Of a stretch of DNA of 64,000 nucleotides, positions 27,919-36,567 are shown one piece after another. Location of the stretch: assembly GCF_900105155.1 (NCBI RefSeq), contig NZ_LT629762.1:2705001-2769000 (forward strand). Direction: 5' to 3'. The DNA comes from Pseudomonas prosekii. Lineage in GTDB: Bacteria > Pseudomonadota > Gammaproteobacteria > Pseudomonadales > Pseudomonadaceae. Made by a program: the position numbers and the translations under genes. The notes beneath the pieces are model-generated. The model was not told the DNA's origin, did not search any database, and saw nothing but the letters and a program-made list of their open reading frames with translations. Position 1 is the first letter of the stretch; every line of letters starts with the position of its first letter.

Positions 27919-28212
27919 GCTGAGCGACCGTGCGGGAAGTCAGCCAAGCGTGCCGCCGGGGCGGTCAACGGCTTGTGAGCCGGTCGTCAAAGAATCGTGA
28001 ATCCGCCCGCAGGACTACTGCTTTCGTCGTAAAAGCCGATTTATTTGGGCTGAATCGATTTTTGCGGATGCTTAGCCTGCTACCATTTGTTACCAAAGTT
28101 TGCCGATGCGCGGTTTTTTCACCGATTGCCCGCCCCCATGCATCGCTGCCAAAACGAAAAGTCGTTCGATGAAACGGCTCACAAACCGTCAATGCCTGAT
28201 GAGGTGCACCCC

Positions 28213-28959
28213 ATGTCTGATCAAGATCGAGACAACCCCCGGCGTGAGTTTTTGCGCAAATCCCTGACCTTGATCCCGGTGGTCACCGTGGCCAGCACCG
28301 CGCTGGGCAGCACTGTCCTGCGCGCCGCCCCAGAGCCGGCACCCGCGGCGCCCGCCCCGGCAAAAACCCCGGTCAGCAGCAGCGTGTATGAACCCAACTA
28401 CTTCACCGCCGAAGAATGGACGTTCATCAACGCCGCCGTCGCGCAATTGATCCCGAGCGATGCCCAAGGGCCGGGCGCGCTCGAGGCCGGCGTTCCGGAA
28501 TACATCGACCGCCAGATGAACACCCCGTACGCCGCCGGCGCCTTGTGGTTCATGCAAGGCCCGTTCAACGCCGACGCCCCTGCGGAAATGGGCTGGCAGA
28601 GCAAATTGGTGCCCAAAGAGATCTATCGCCTGGGCATCGCCGCCACTGATGCCTGGTCGAAAACGCTCAACGGCAAAACATTTGCTGAGCAAGACAGCGC
28701 TACCCGAGACGATTTGCTCAAGCAACTCGAAGCCGGCAAACCTCAGTTCGACACTGTCCCAGCGAAGATTTTCTTCAATCTGCTGCTGCAAAACACCAAG
28801 GAAGGGTTCTTCTGCGACCCGATCCACGGCGGCAATAAAGGCATGGTCGGCTGGACCATGATCGGTTTCCCCGGCGCCCGCGCCGATTTCATGGATTGGG
28901 TGGAACGCAACGAGCAATACCCCTTCCCGGCAGTGTCGATTCGCGGCGAGAGGGCTTGA
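28213..28959 (+). CDS. Dehydrogenase small (gamma) subunit, gluconate 2-dehydrogenase subunit 3 type
   Basis: A 248-residue protein with a twin-arginine signal (PRREFLRKSLTLIPVVTVAS). The mature part has YFTAEEWTFINAAVAQLIPS and GAGVPEYIDRQM-like segments typical of subunit 3 of membrane FAD dehydrogenases, and the C-terminal GFPGARADFMDWVE. It probably folds with the FAD subunit and carries it across the inner membrane through Tat. ATG 28213 is chosen because it puts the Tat motif at the N-terminus. It is the first of three genes, two bases before the next. The 294-base gap upstream shows no clear promoter or operator. Confidence 0.9.
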   Translation: MSDQDRDNPRREFLRKSLTLIPVVTVASTALGSTVLRAAPEPAPAAPAPAKTPVSSSVYEPNYFTAEEWTFINAAVAQLIPSDAQGPGALEAGVPEYIDRQMNTPYAAGALWFMQGPFNADAPAEMGWQSKLVPKEIYRLGIAATDAWSKTLNGKTFAEQDSATRDDLLKQLEAGKPQFDTVPAKIFFNLLLQNTKEGFFCDPIHGGNKGMVGWTMIGFPGARADFMDWVERNEQYPFPAVSIRGERA

Positions 28960-28961
28960 GC

Positions 28962-30746
28962 ATGGCAACGGTAATGAAGAAGGTTGATGCGGTCATCGTC
29001 GGTTTCGGCTGGACGGGCGCGATCATGGCCAAAGAGCTGACAGAAGCGGGCCTCAACGTGCTGGCGCTGGAGCGCGGGCCGATGCAGGACACTTACCCCG
29101 ACGGCAACTATCCGCAGGTGATTGACGAACTGACCTACAGCGTGCGGAAAAAACTCTTTCAGGACATCTCCAAAGAGACCGTGACCATCCGTCACAGCGT
29201 CAATGACATCGCCCTGCCGAATCGCCAACTCGGCGCGTTCCTGCCCGGCAATGGTGTCGGCGGCGCGGGCCTGCACTGGTCCGGCGTGCATTTTCGGGTT
29301 GATCCGATCGAATTGCGGATGCGCAGCCATTACGAAGAACGCTACGGCAAAAACTTCATCCCCAAAGACATGACCATTCAGGACTTCGGCGTCAGCTATG
29401 AAGAGCTGGAACCGTTTTTCGATTACGCCGAAAAAGTCTTCGGCACTTCCGGTCAGGCGTGGACGGTAAACGGTCAACTGGTCGGCGAAGGCAAGGGCGG
29501 CAACCCTTACGCGCCGGATCGCTCGAACCCGTTTCCACTGGAATCGCAGAAGAACACGGTTTCCGCACAGCTGTTTCAGAAAGCCGCTACAGCCGTCGGT
29601 TACAGACCCTACAACCTGCCGTCAGCCAATACTTCAGGCCCGTACACCAATCCCTACGGCGCACAAATGGGCCCGTGCAACTTCTGCGGTTTTTGCAGCG
29701 GTTACGTTTGCTACATGTATTCCAAGGCTTCGCCGAACGTGAACATTCTGCCGGCGCTCAAGCCTCTGCCGAATTTCGAATTGCGGCCCAACTCCCATGT
29801 GCTGCGGGTCAACCTCGACAGCACTAAAAGCAAAGCCACTGGCGTGACGTATATCGACGGTCAGGGCCGCGAGATCGAGCAGCCGGCCGACCTGGTGATC
29901 CTCGGCGCGTTCCAGTTTCATAACGTGCGATTGATGTTGCTCTCGGGCATCGGCAAGCCTTACGACCCGATCAGCGGCGAAGGCGTGGTCGGCAAAAACT
30001 TCGCCTACCAGAACATGGCCACGATCAAGGCGTTCTTCGACAAAGACACCCACACCAACAACTTCATCGGTGCCGGCGGCAATGGCGTGGCGATTGATGA
30101 TTTCAATGCCGACAACTTCGACCACGGGCCGCACGGTTTCGTCGGTGGCTCGCCGATGTGGGTCAACCAGGCCGGCAGCCGGCCGATTGCCGGGACCTCG
30201 AACCCGCCCGGCACACCGGCGTGGGGCAGTGCGTGGAAACGCGCGACCGCCGATTACTACACCCACCAGGTGTCGATGGACGCCCACGGCGCGCATCAGT
30301 CTTATCGCGGCAACTACCTCGATCTCGACCCGGTTTACCGCGATGCCTACGGCTTGCCGCTGCTGCGCATGACGTTCGACTGGCAGGAAAACGACATCAA
30401 GATGAACCGCTTCATGGTCGAGAAAATGGGCAAGATCGCCGAAGCGATGGGCCCCAAAGCCATCGCCGTGATTGGCAAAAAGGTCGGCGATCACTTCAAC
30501 ACCGCTTCCTATCAGACCACCCACCTCAACGGTGGCGCGATCATGGGCACCGACCCGAAAACCAGCGCGCTGAACCGTTATTTGCAAAGCTGGGACGTGC
30601 ACAACGTCTTCGTGCCTGGCGCGTCTGCTTTCCCACAAGGCCTGGGCTACAACCCTACAGGCCTGGTCGCCGCGCTGACGTATTGGTCGGCCCGGGCGAT
30701 CCGCGAGCAATACCTTAAAAACCCCGGCCCGCTGGTTCAGGCTTAA
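28962..30746 (+). CDS. GMC-family FAD dehydrogenase large subunit, gluconate 2-dehydrogenase type
   Basis: A 594-residue flavoprotein. The N-terminal FAD motif is AVIVGFGWTGAIMAKELTEA, with GNGVGGAGLHWSG later and a C-terminal NPTGLVAALTYW. It has a cysteine cluster CNFCGFCSGYVCYMYSKA, as in sorbitol/gluconate dehydrogenases that carry an extra iron-sulfur or structural site. It oxidises a sugar acid or polyol in the periplasm and gives electrons to the cytochrome subunit. It has no signal peptide, so it would be exported together with the Tat-tagged small subunit. The substrate is not determined: gluconate is likely, other polyols are possible. Confidence 0.9.
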   Translation: MATVMKKVDAVIVGFGWTGAIMAKELTEAGLNVLALERGPMQDTYPDGNYPQVIDELTYSVRKKLFQDISKETVTIRHSVNDIALPNRQLGAFLPGNGVGGAGLHWSGVHFRVDPIELRMRSHYEERYGKNFIPKDMTIQDFGVSYEELEPFFDYAEKVFGTSGQAWTVNGQLVGEGKGGNPYAPDRSNPFPLESQKNTVSAQLFQKAATAVGYRPYNLPSANTSGPYTNPYGAQMGPCNFCGFCSGYVCYMYSKASPNVNILPALKPLPNFELRPNSHVLRVNLDSTKSKATGVTYIDGQGREIEQPADLVILGAFQFHNVRLMLLSGIGKPYDPISGEGVVGKNFAYQNMATIKAFFDKDTHTNNFIGAGGNGVAIDDFNADNFDHGPHGFVGGSPMWVNQAGSRPIAGTSNPPGTPAWGSAWKRATADYYTHQVSMDAHGAHQSYRGNYLDLDPVYRDAYGLPLLRMTFDWQENDIKMNRFMVEKMGKIAEAMGPKAIAVIGKKVGDHFNTASYQTTHLNGGAIMGTDPKTSALNRYLQSWDVHNVFVPGASAFPQGLGYNPTGLVAALTYWSARAIREQYLKNPGPLVQA

Positions 30747-30752
30747 GGAGCG

Positions 30753-32063
30753 ATGACCATGAAAGCACTCGTTATCGCGACGTTGGTCCTGCTCGGCAGC
30801 AGTTCAATCAGCGCGGCAGAAGTTGATCAGCATCTGATCAAACAAGGCGAATACTTGGCCCGGGCCGGCGACTGTGTCGCTTGTCACACCGCCAAAAACG
30901 GCAAGCCGTTCGCCGGTGGCCTGCCGATGGAAACGCCGATCGGCACCATCTATTCCACCAACATCACCCCGGACAAAACCGGCCTCGGTGACTACAGCTT
31001 CGAAGACTTCGATAAAGCCGTGCGCCACGGCGTCGCGAAAAATGGCAGCACGTTGTACCCGGCGATGCCGTATCCGTCCTACGCCAGTGTCACTCAGGCT
31101 GACATGCAAGCCCTGTACGCCTACTTCATGCACGGCGTAGCGCCGGTCGCGCAGGAAAACCGCGCCAGCGACATTCCGTGGCCATTGAGCATGCGTTGGC
31201 CGCTGATGGGTTGGCGCTGGATGTTTGCCCCGGACGTGGCGGATTACCAGGCAAAACCGGGCGAAGATGCGGTGGTCAGTCGTGGGGCTTATCTGGTCGA
31301 AGGCCTCGGACATTGCGGCGCGTGCCATACGCCGCGTGCCTTGACCATGCAGGAAAAATCGCTGAATGCCGGCGAAGGCAGTAGTTTTCTGTCAGGCAGT
31401 GCGCCGCTCGAAGGCTGGATCGCGAAAAGCCTGCGTGGCGACCACAAGGACGGTCTCGGCAGTTGGAGCGAAGCGCAATTGGTGCAATTCCTCAAGACCG
31501 GGCGCAGCGACCGCAGCGCAGTCTTCGGCGGGATGAGCGATGTGGTCACCCACAGCATGCAATACATGACCGACAACGACCTGACGGCGATTGCGCGCTA
31601 CCTCAAATCGTTACCGGCCAACGACCCCAACGACCAGCCGCACCAGTACGACAAACAAGTAGCGCAAGCGCTGTGGAACGGTGACGACAGCAAACTTGGC
31701 GCAGCGGTCTACATCGATAACTGCGCGGCGTGCCACCGCACCGATGGCCACGGCTATACCCGCGTGTTCCCGGCGCTGGCGGGCAACCCGGTACTGCAAA
31801 CGGACGACCCGACCTCGCTGATTCACATCGTGCTCAAGGGCGGCACGCTGCCCGCCACGCACACCGCGCCCTCGACCTTCACCATGCCGGGTTTTGCCTG
31901 GCGTCTGTCGGATCAGGAAGTCGCGGACGTGGTCAGTTTCATCCGTGGCAGCTGGGGCAACACCGGCGCGCCGGTCAAGGCCAGCGACGTTGCCGAATTG
32001 CGTGGCGACGATATGAAAACCACCTCGGGTGACGATTTGGGCCAGGTTACCGAAAAGAACTGA
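30753..32063 (+). CDS. Triheme cytochrome c subunit of the dehydrogenase
   Basis: A 436-residue protein with a signal peptide (MKALVIATLVLLGSSSISAA) and three CxxCH heme sites, CVACH, CGACH and CAACH, spread over three cytochrome c domains. It passes electrons from the FAD subunit to ubiquinone or to the oxidase chain. It starts six bases after the large-subunit gene and closes the operon. An ATGACCATG start gives either M at 30753 or two codons later. Confidence 0.92.
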   Translation: MTMKALVIATLVLLGSSSISAAEVDQHLIKQGEYLARAGDCVACHTAKNGKPFAGGLPMETPIGTIYSTNITPDKTGLGDYSFEDFDKAVRHGVAKNGSTLYPAMPYPSYASVTQADMQALYAYFMHGVAPVAQENRASDIPWPLSMRWPLMGWRWMFAPDVADYQAKPGEDAVVSRGAYLVEGLGHCGACHTPRALTMQEKSLNAGEGSSFLSGSAPLEGWIAKSLRGDHKDGLGSWSEAQLVQFLKTGRSDRSAVFGGMSDVVTHSMQYMTDNDLTAIARYLKSLPANDPNDQPHQYDKQVAQALWNGDDSKLGAAVYIDNCAACHRTDGHGYTRVFPALAGNPVLQTDDPTSLIHIVLKGGTLPATHTAPSTFTMPGFAWRLSDQEVADVVSFIRGSWGNTGAPVKASDVAELRGDDMKTTSGDDLGQVTEKN

Positions 32064-32090
32064 TCGCCCAGCGGCACTAGCCAGATGAGC

Positions 32091-32130
32091 AACGCCTCGC
32101 TACTGTACATAAAACCAGTATCGAGGCGTT
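32091..32130 (+). terminator. Hairpin between the dehydrogenase operon and the radical SAM gene
   Basis: Arms AACGCCTCG and CGAGGCGTT with inner TACTG/CAGTA pairing form a long stem that runs into TTTC. It may end the dehydrogenase transcript. It also encloses the LexA-like box. Confidence 0.6.
32101..32120. promoter_or_regulatory. LexA-like SOS box
   Basis: TACTGTACATAAAACCAGTA differs at two positions from the umuDC LexA box TACTGTATATAAAAACAGTA and keeps CTGT-N8-xCAG. It ends 13 bases before the ATG of the PA0069-like gene. PA0069 is listed in the P. aeruginosa LexA regulon (remembered from published transcriptome work), which supports the call. Confidence 0.75.
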
Positions 32131-32133
32131 TTC

Positions 32134-33192
32134 ATGTCCACCCCTCTCCCGCCACGCGGCCGTGGCACCGCTGCCAATCCGCACAACCGCTTTGCGCCGA
32201 ACCGCTCGGTGGCGGAGGACGATGGCTGGTATCAGGAAGTGCCGGTCACCCAGGGCACGGAAGTGCGGATCGAGACGGCGAAAACCATCATCACCCGCAA
32301 CAATTCACCCGACCTGCCGTTCGACCGCTCGATCAATCCCTATCGCGGCTGCGAGCATGGCTGCATTTATTGTTATGCGCGGCCCAGCCACGCGTATTGG
32401 GACATGTCGCCGGGGCTGGATTTCGAGACCAAACTGATCGCCAAGACCAACGCCGCAGACATGCTCGAAGAGCAACTGTCGAAACGCGGCTATCAATGTG
32501 CGCCGATCAACCTTGGCTCCAACACCGACCCGTACCAGCCGATCGAGCGCGAGCACAAAATCACCCGGCAAACCCTCGAAGTGCTGCTGCGCTATCGGCA
32601 CCCGGTGACCATCATTACCAAGGGTTCGCTGATTCTGCGTGACCTCGACTTGCTCACCGAGCTGGCCGAGCAGCGGCTGGTGGCGGTGATGATCAGCCTG
32701 ACCACGCTGGACGACGAACTCAAACGCATCCTCGAACCCCGCGCCGCGGCGCCGAAAGCACGGCTGCGGGCGATCCGGGTGATGCGCGAGGCAGGTATTC
32801 CGGTCGGCGTGTTGTGTTCGCCGATGATCCCGATGATCAATGACAGCGAAATCGAAAGCCTGCTGACCGAGGCCCACGCGGCTGGCGCGCAGAGTGCGGC
32901 GTACATGATGTTGCGCTTGCCGCTGGAGGTCGCGCCGCTGTTCGAGGAGTGGCTGGCCGCGCACTATCCGCAGCGTGCCGCGCATGTGCTGAGCCTGATC
33001 CGCCAGAGCCGTGGCGGCGAGCTCTACGACAGCCGCTTCGGTGCGCGAATGCGTGGCGAAGGGCCGTTCGCCGACCTGTTGGCGCAACGTTTTGCCAAAG
33101 CCATCAAGCGCCTCGGGCTCAATCATCGCGACGGATTTGATCTGGACTGCGATGCCTTCTGTCCGCCGGGTCGCCAAATGTCTTTGATTTAG
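32134..33192 (+). CDS. Radical SAM protein of the PA0069 family
   Basis: A 352-residue radical SAM enzyme. The 4Fe-4S motif is CEHGCIYC (Cys73, Cys77, Cys80) in RGCEHGCIYCYARPSHAYWD. A basic low-complexity N-terminus precedes it, and the C-terminal DCDAFCPPGRQMSL holds two more cysteines. The family is distantly related to spore photoproduct lyase-like proteins and has no proven reaction. A LexA-like box directly upstream points to a DNA-damage role. ATG 32134 has GAGG nine bases upstream. Confidence 0.88.
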   Translation: MSTPLPPRGRGTAANPHNRFAPNRSVAEDDGWYQEVPVTQGTEVRIETAKTIITRNNSPDLPFDRSINPYRGCEHGCIYCYARPSHAYWDMSPGLDFETKLIAKTNAADMLEEQLSKRGYQCAPINLGSNTDPYQPIEREHKITRQTLEVLLRYRHPVTIITKGSLILRDLDLLTELAEQRLVAVMISLTTLDDELKRILEPRAAAPKARLRAIRVMREAGIPVGVLCSPMIPMINDSEIESLLTEAHAAGAQSAAYMMLRLPLEVAPLFEEWLAAHYPQRAAHVLSLIRQSRGGELYDSRFGARMRGEGPFADLLAQRFAKAIKRLGLNHRDGFDLDCDAFCPPGRQMSLI

Positions 33193-33202
33193 GGACAATC
33201 AG

Positions 33203-33261
33203 CCCAATATTGGGTAGGCTAAAAATCATTAGGCCACTACGCGGTCACAAATTTTGTGACC
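33203..33261. promoter_or_regulatory. Two perfect palindromes upstream of the carbonic anhydrase gene
   Basis: CCCAATATTGGG lies at 33203-33214 and GGTCACAAATTTTGTGACC at 33243-33261 (nine-base arms around one T). Both are in the 242-base gap before the carbonic anhydrase-SulP genes. The second looks like a protein-binding operator; it matches no site I can name. The first could instead fold with AGCC/GGCT as a terminator of the preceding gene. Confidence 0.55.
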
Positions 33262-33434
33262 TGAAACACACGCTCTAGAGCCTTTGATTCAGTTTGAGTT
33301 AAGTTTCGACGGTTACCTTGTTCATCGAGTGACTGACGGGTCGGCTTCCTCGACCTGGACGTTTTTTAAACAGCCACTGGCTTCATATCGGACTTAACGG
33401 GAACATTCCCCGGCTCCGTCAGAGAGGATGAATT

Positions 33435-34169
33435 ATGAGTGACAAGGATAAACAGCCGTTGGCTGCGTCGGCTTCTGCACCCCACGCTGATGCGGAATCC
33501 GCCGATGCAGCGCTGAAGCATATCGTTGACGGCTTTTTGCACTTTCATCATGAGATTTTCCCGCAGCAGGAAGAGCTCTTCAAAAAACTCGCCACGGCGC
33601 AAAACCCGCGGGCGATGTTCATTACCTGCGCTGATTCGCGCATCGTTCCTGAACTGATCACCCAAAGCTCCCCCGGCGATCTGTTCGTGACCCGTAACGT
33701 CGGCAACGTTGTGCCACCTTATGGGCAAATGAACGGCGGCGTTTCCACCGCGATCGAATACGCGGTGCTCGCTCTGGGCGTGCAGCACATCATCATCTGC
33801 GGACACTCCGACTGCGGCGCCATGCGCGCAGTGCTGAACCCGCAAAGCCTGGAAAAAATGCCCACGGTCAAAGCCTGGCTGCGGCACGCCGAAGTGGCGA
33901 AAACCATGGTCCAGGAAAACTGCAATTGCGCTGACGAAGGCGAAAGCATGCACATCCTCACCGAAGAGAATGTGATCGCTCAGCTGCAACATCTACGCAC
34001 ACATCCATCGGTGGCCTCGCGCATGGCCAACGGTCAGCTGTTTATCCATGGCTGGGTGTACAGCATCGAAACCAGCGAAATCAGAGCTTACGACGCCGAT
34101 CAGGGCTGTTTCCTGCCCCTGGATGGCAGTCATCCGATTCCGGTGGCGACGCCCAAAGCGCGTTTCTAA
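33435..34169 (+). CDS. Beta-class carbonic anhydrase
   Basis: A 244-residue zinc enzyme interconverting CO2 and bicarbonate. Zinc and catalytic residues are all seen: Cys65 and Asp67 in ITCADSRI, His124 and Cys127 in CGHSDCGAM. The N-terminal 25 residues are a polar extension (SASAPHADAESADA), not a signal peptide, so the protein is probably cytosolic. It lies 91 bases upstream of the SulP transporter gene, with a hairpin between, a pairing that suggests bicarbonate uptake or balance. Confidence 0.94.
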   Translation: MSDKDKQPLAASASAPHADAESADAALKHIVDGFLHFHHEIFPQQEELFKKLATAQNPRAMFITCADSRIVPELITQSSPGDLFVTRNVGNVVPPYGQMNGGVSTAIEYAVLALGVQHIIICGHSDCGAMRAVLNPQSLEKMPTVKAWLRHAEVAKTMVQENCNCADEGESMHILTEENVIAQLQHLRTHPSVASRMANGQLFIHGWVYSIETSEIRAYDADQGCFLPLDGSHPIPVATPKARF

Positions 34170-34202
34170 GTCCTCCTGACAATCCCTGTGTGATTTAGCC
34201 GA

Positions 34203-34221
34203 GGCTGCTGTTCAAGCAGCC
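34203..34221 (+). terminator. Hairpin between carbonic anhydrase and SulP genes
   Basis: A seven-base-pair stem (GGCTGCT/AGCAGCC) with a five-base loop is followed by TGGCTTTG. It could weaken read-through into the SulP gene; no strong T run follows. Confidence 0.4.
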
Positions 34222-34260
34222 TGGCTTTGTCACGCCTGAAGAAAATTGGGGAGAACTCCC

Positions 34261-35787
34261 ATGCGTGCTGCACAAATGAAAGCTGTTCTGCCACGGGAGC
34301 TATTGGCTTCCGTGGTGGTGTTTCTGGTGGCCCTGCCGTTGTGCATGGGCATCGCCATCGCGTCGGGATTGCCACCGGCCAAAGGCCTGATTACCGGGAT
34401 CATCGGTGGTCTGGTGGTCGGCTGGATTGCCGGTTCGCCGCTGCAAGTCAGCGGCCCGGCGGCGGGTCTGGCGGTGTTGGTGTTCGAGTTGGTGCGCCAA
34501 CACGGGATCGCCATGCTCGGGCCGATCCTGCTGCTCGCAGGGTTTCTGCAACTGGTCGCCGGGCGACTGAAACTCGGCTGCTGGTTTCGCGTCACGGCCC
34601 CGGCGGTGGTCTACGGCATGCTCGCCGGGATCGGCGTGTTGATCATCTTGTCGCAAGTGCACGTGATGCTCGACGCAGTGCCCAAACCGTCAGGGCTGGA
34701 CAATCTCGCGGCGTTCCCGGCGGCGGTCATGCAGGCTTTGCCATCGTTGGGTTGGCAGGCTGGTTTGCTCGGCTTGTCGACGATTGCGGTGATGTGGCTG
34801 TGGGAAAAATTCCGCCCGCATTCGCTGCGCTTTATCCCGGGTGCATTGCTCGGCGTTGGTTTGGCGACTGTTGCCAGTTTGATGCTGGCGTTGCAGGTAA
34901 AACGCGTGGAAGTCCCGGCCAATCTGGCCGAAGCGATTGATTGGCTGAAACCGGCGGACCTGCTCAACTTGGCCGACCCGACGCTGTTGATCGCGGCATT
35001 TGCCGTGGCGTTTATCGCCAGCGCCGAAACCTTGCTGTCCGCCGCCGCCGTGGATCGCATGCACAGCGGCGAACGTTCCGATTTCGACCGCGAATTGTCG
35101 GCGCAAGGTGTAGGCAACATGCTCTGTGGTTTGCTCGGCGCATTGCCGATGACCGGCGTGATCGTGCGCAGCTCGGCCAACGTTCAGGCTGGCGCCACCA
35201 CGCGCATGTCGACGATCTTCCACGGCTTGTGGCTGCTCGGTTTTGTCCTATTGCTGTCCAGTGTGTTGCAAAGCATTCCGGTGGCGAGCCTCGCGGGCGT
35301 GCTGGTCTACACCGGTTTCAAACTGGTCGATCTCAAGGCCTTTCGCGGTTTGGGCCGTTACGGGCGGATGCCGATGTTCACCTACGCGGCCACCGCGCTG
35401 GCGATCATCTTCACTGACCTGCTGACCGGCGTGCTGATCGGCTTCGGTTTGACCCTGGCGAAACTGGCGTGGAAAGCCTCGCGCCTGAAGATCAGCCTGA
35501 TCGACCTGCCGCAGGACGGCGAGATGGAGTTGCGTCTGATCGGCGCGGGGACCTTCCTCAAGGTGCCGGCGCTGACCCAAGTGCTGGCGACCATTCCACC
35601 GGGCGTGACCGTGCATGTGCCGCTGAATAACCTCAGCTACATCGACCATTCGTGTCTGGAACTGCTTGAAGAGTGGGGTCGGGCGAATGCGGCGAAAGGT
35701 TCGAAGTTGGTGATTGAACCGCGCGGCTTGAAACGCCGATTGGAAGGGCGCCTGCGCACCACCACCGGCATCGGCTCCGCCGCATAG
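34261..35787 (+). CDS. SulP-family anion transporter with STAS domain
   Basis: A 508-residue membrane protein with about 10-12 hydrophobic helices, starting LPRELLASVVVFLVALPLCM, and the SulP pattern GLPPAKGLITGIIGGLVVGW. A cytosolic STAS domain follows from about residue 420 (VHVPLNNLSYIDHSCLELLE). Substrates of SulP proteins include sulfate and bicarbonate. Adjacency to carbonic anhydrase favours bicarbonate, by inference. ATG 34261 follows GGGGAGAACTCCC; a GTG at 34246 would add five residues. Confidence 0.88.
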   Translation: MRAAQMKAVLPRELLASVVVFLVALPLCMGIAIASGLPPAKGLITGIIGGLVVGWIAGSPLQVSGPAAGLAVLVFELVRQHGIAMLGPILLLAGFLQLVAGRLKLGCWFRVTAPAVVYGMLAGIGVLIILSQVHVMLDAVPKPSGLDNLAAFPAAVMQALPSLGWQAGLLGLSTIAVMWLWEKFRPHSLRFIPGALLGVGLATVASLMLALQVKRVEVPANLAEAIDWLKPADLLNLADPTLLIAAFAVAFIASAETLLSAAAVDRMHSGERSDFDRELSAQGVGNMLCGLLGALPMTGVIVRSSANVQAGATTRMSTIFHGLWLLGFVLLLSSVLQSIPVASLAGVLVYTGFKLVDLKAFRGLGRYGRMPMFTYAATALAIIFTDLLTGVLIGFGLTLAKLAWKASRLKISLIDLPQDGEMELRLIGAGTFLKVPALTQVLATIPPGVTVHVPLNNLSYIDHSCLELLEEWGRANAAKGSKLVIEPRGLKRRLEGRLRTTTGIGSAA

Positions 35788-35793
35788 CAAAAC

Positions 35794-35885
35794 TGTGGGA
35801 GCGAGGCTTGCCCGCGATGAGGCCATGTCAGTTGATGCAGATGTCAGCTGATAGACCGCTTTCGCGAGCAAGCTCAGCTCCTACA
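35794..35885. repeat. REP pair
   Basis: Inverted units GTGGGAGCGAGGCTTGCCCG and CGAGCAAGCTCAGCTCCTAC surround about 35 bases after the SulP gene. Confidence 0.85.
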
Positions 35886-35916
35886 GGATTTGCGCCGTAC
35901 CCAAAATGGGTGGCGG

Positions 35917-36567
35917 TCAGGCTGCTGGCTGGTCCAGTTCCAGGCCCACGCCGAGGCGGCGGGACATGCAGGGCCAGCGTTTCCAGGCAGCACCGGTGTC
36001 CGGGCTGTTGAGTTTGTCGCGGTAGGCTTCGACCGATTCCAGGGCGAAGCTTTCTTCGTTGAGCATCTCGTCGACGGCGTGATGCACGGCCGCATCCAGC
36101 TGATTGGCAAACGCTTCGCCGATCAATTGATGGGCGATCAGGTTGGCGACCGTCATGTCCAGAGGGATCAATGGCTGGCCGAAATGCTTGATGTACAGGT
36201 CGTTGACCTCTTCCACAAACCGATGCGCCAGATACGCTTCGTCCAGCAGGCCGTCGAGGCCGATGTGCCCGGCCATGATCGCTGGCGGTTGCAGGAAGTA
36301 CTGCTCGGCGATTTTCAGCACCGGTTTGATCTGCGATTCGATACCCGCTTCCCTCGCGACGTCGTTGGCTGCTTCCAGCAGATCAGGCACTTCTTCGATG
36401 TAAGCCGTGACAAAACGAGTCAGCACGCCGTTGGCATCAGCCTCCGGCAATTGGATGGCAGGGTGCAAGTGCGGTAATTGGGTTTCCAGTTGACGAGTCA
36501 GCAGGCCAGTTTCGGCCTCATGCTGCAGGGCTTTTTGGATCTGCTCGCGCAATGCGGCGGTGTTCAT
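35917..36567 (-). CDS. Conserved protein of unknown function (PA0104-like)
   Basis: A 216-residue soluble, mostly helical protein beginning MNTAALREQIQKALQHEAET. No signal peptide, membrane segment or catalytic motif is evident. It is Leu/Ala/Glu-rich, with a conserved-looking AHRFVEEVNDLYIKHFGQPL segment. ATG 36567 is chosen; an in-frame start 39 bases upstream adds a hydrophobic stretch without a good ribosome site. It lies between the SulP and coxB genes in P. aeruginosa also, as I recall. I do not know its role. Confidence 0.72.
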   Translation of the reverse strand: MNTAALREQIQKALQHEAETGLLTRQLETQLPHLHPAIQLPEADANGVLTRFVTAYIEEVPDLLEAANDVAREAGIESQIKPVLKIAEQYFLQPPAIMAGHIGLDGLLDEAYLAHRFVEEVNDLYIKHFGQPLIPLDMTVANLIAHQLIGEAFANQLDAAVHHAVDEMLNEESFALESVEAYRDKLNSPDTGAAWKRWPCMSRRLGVGLELDQPAA

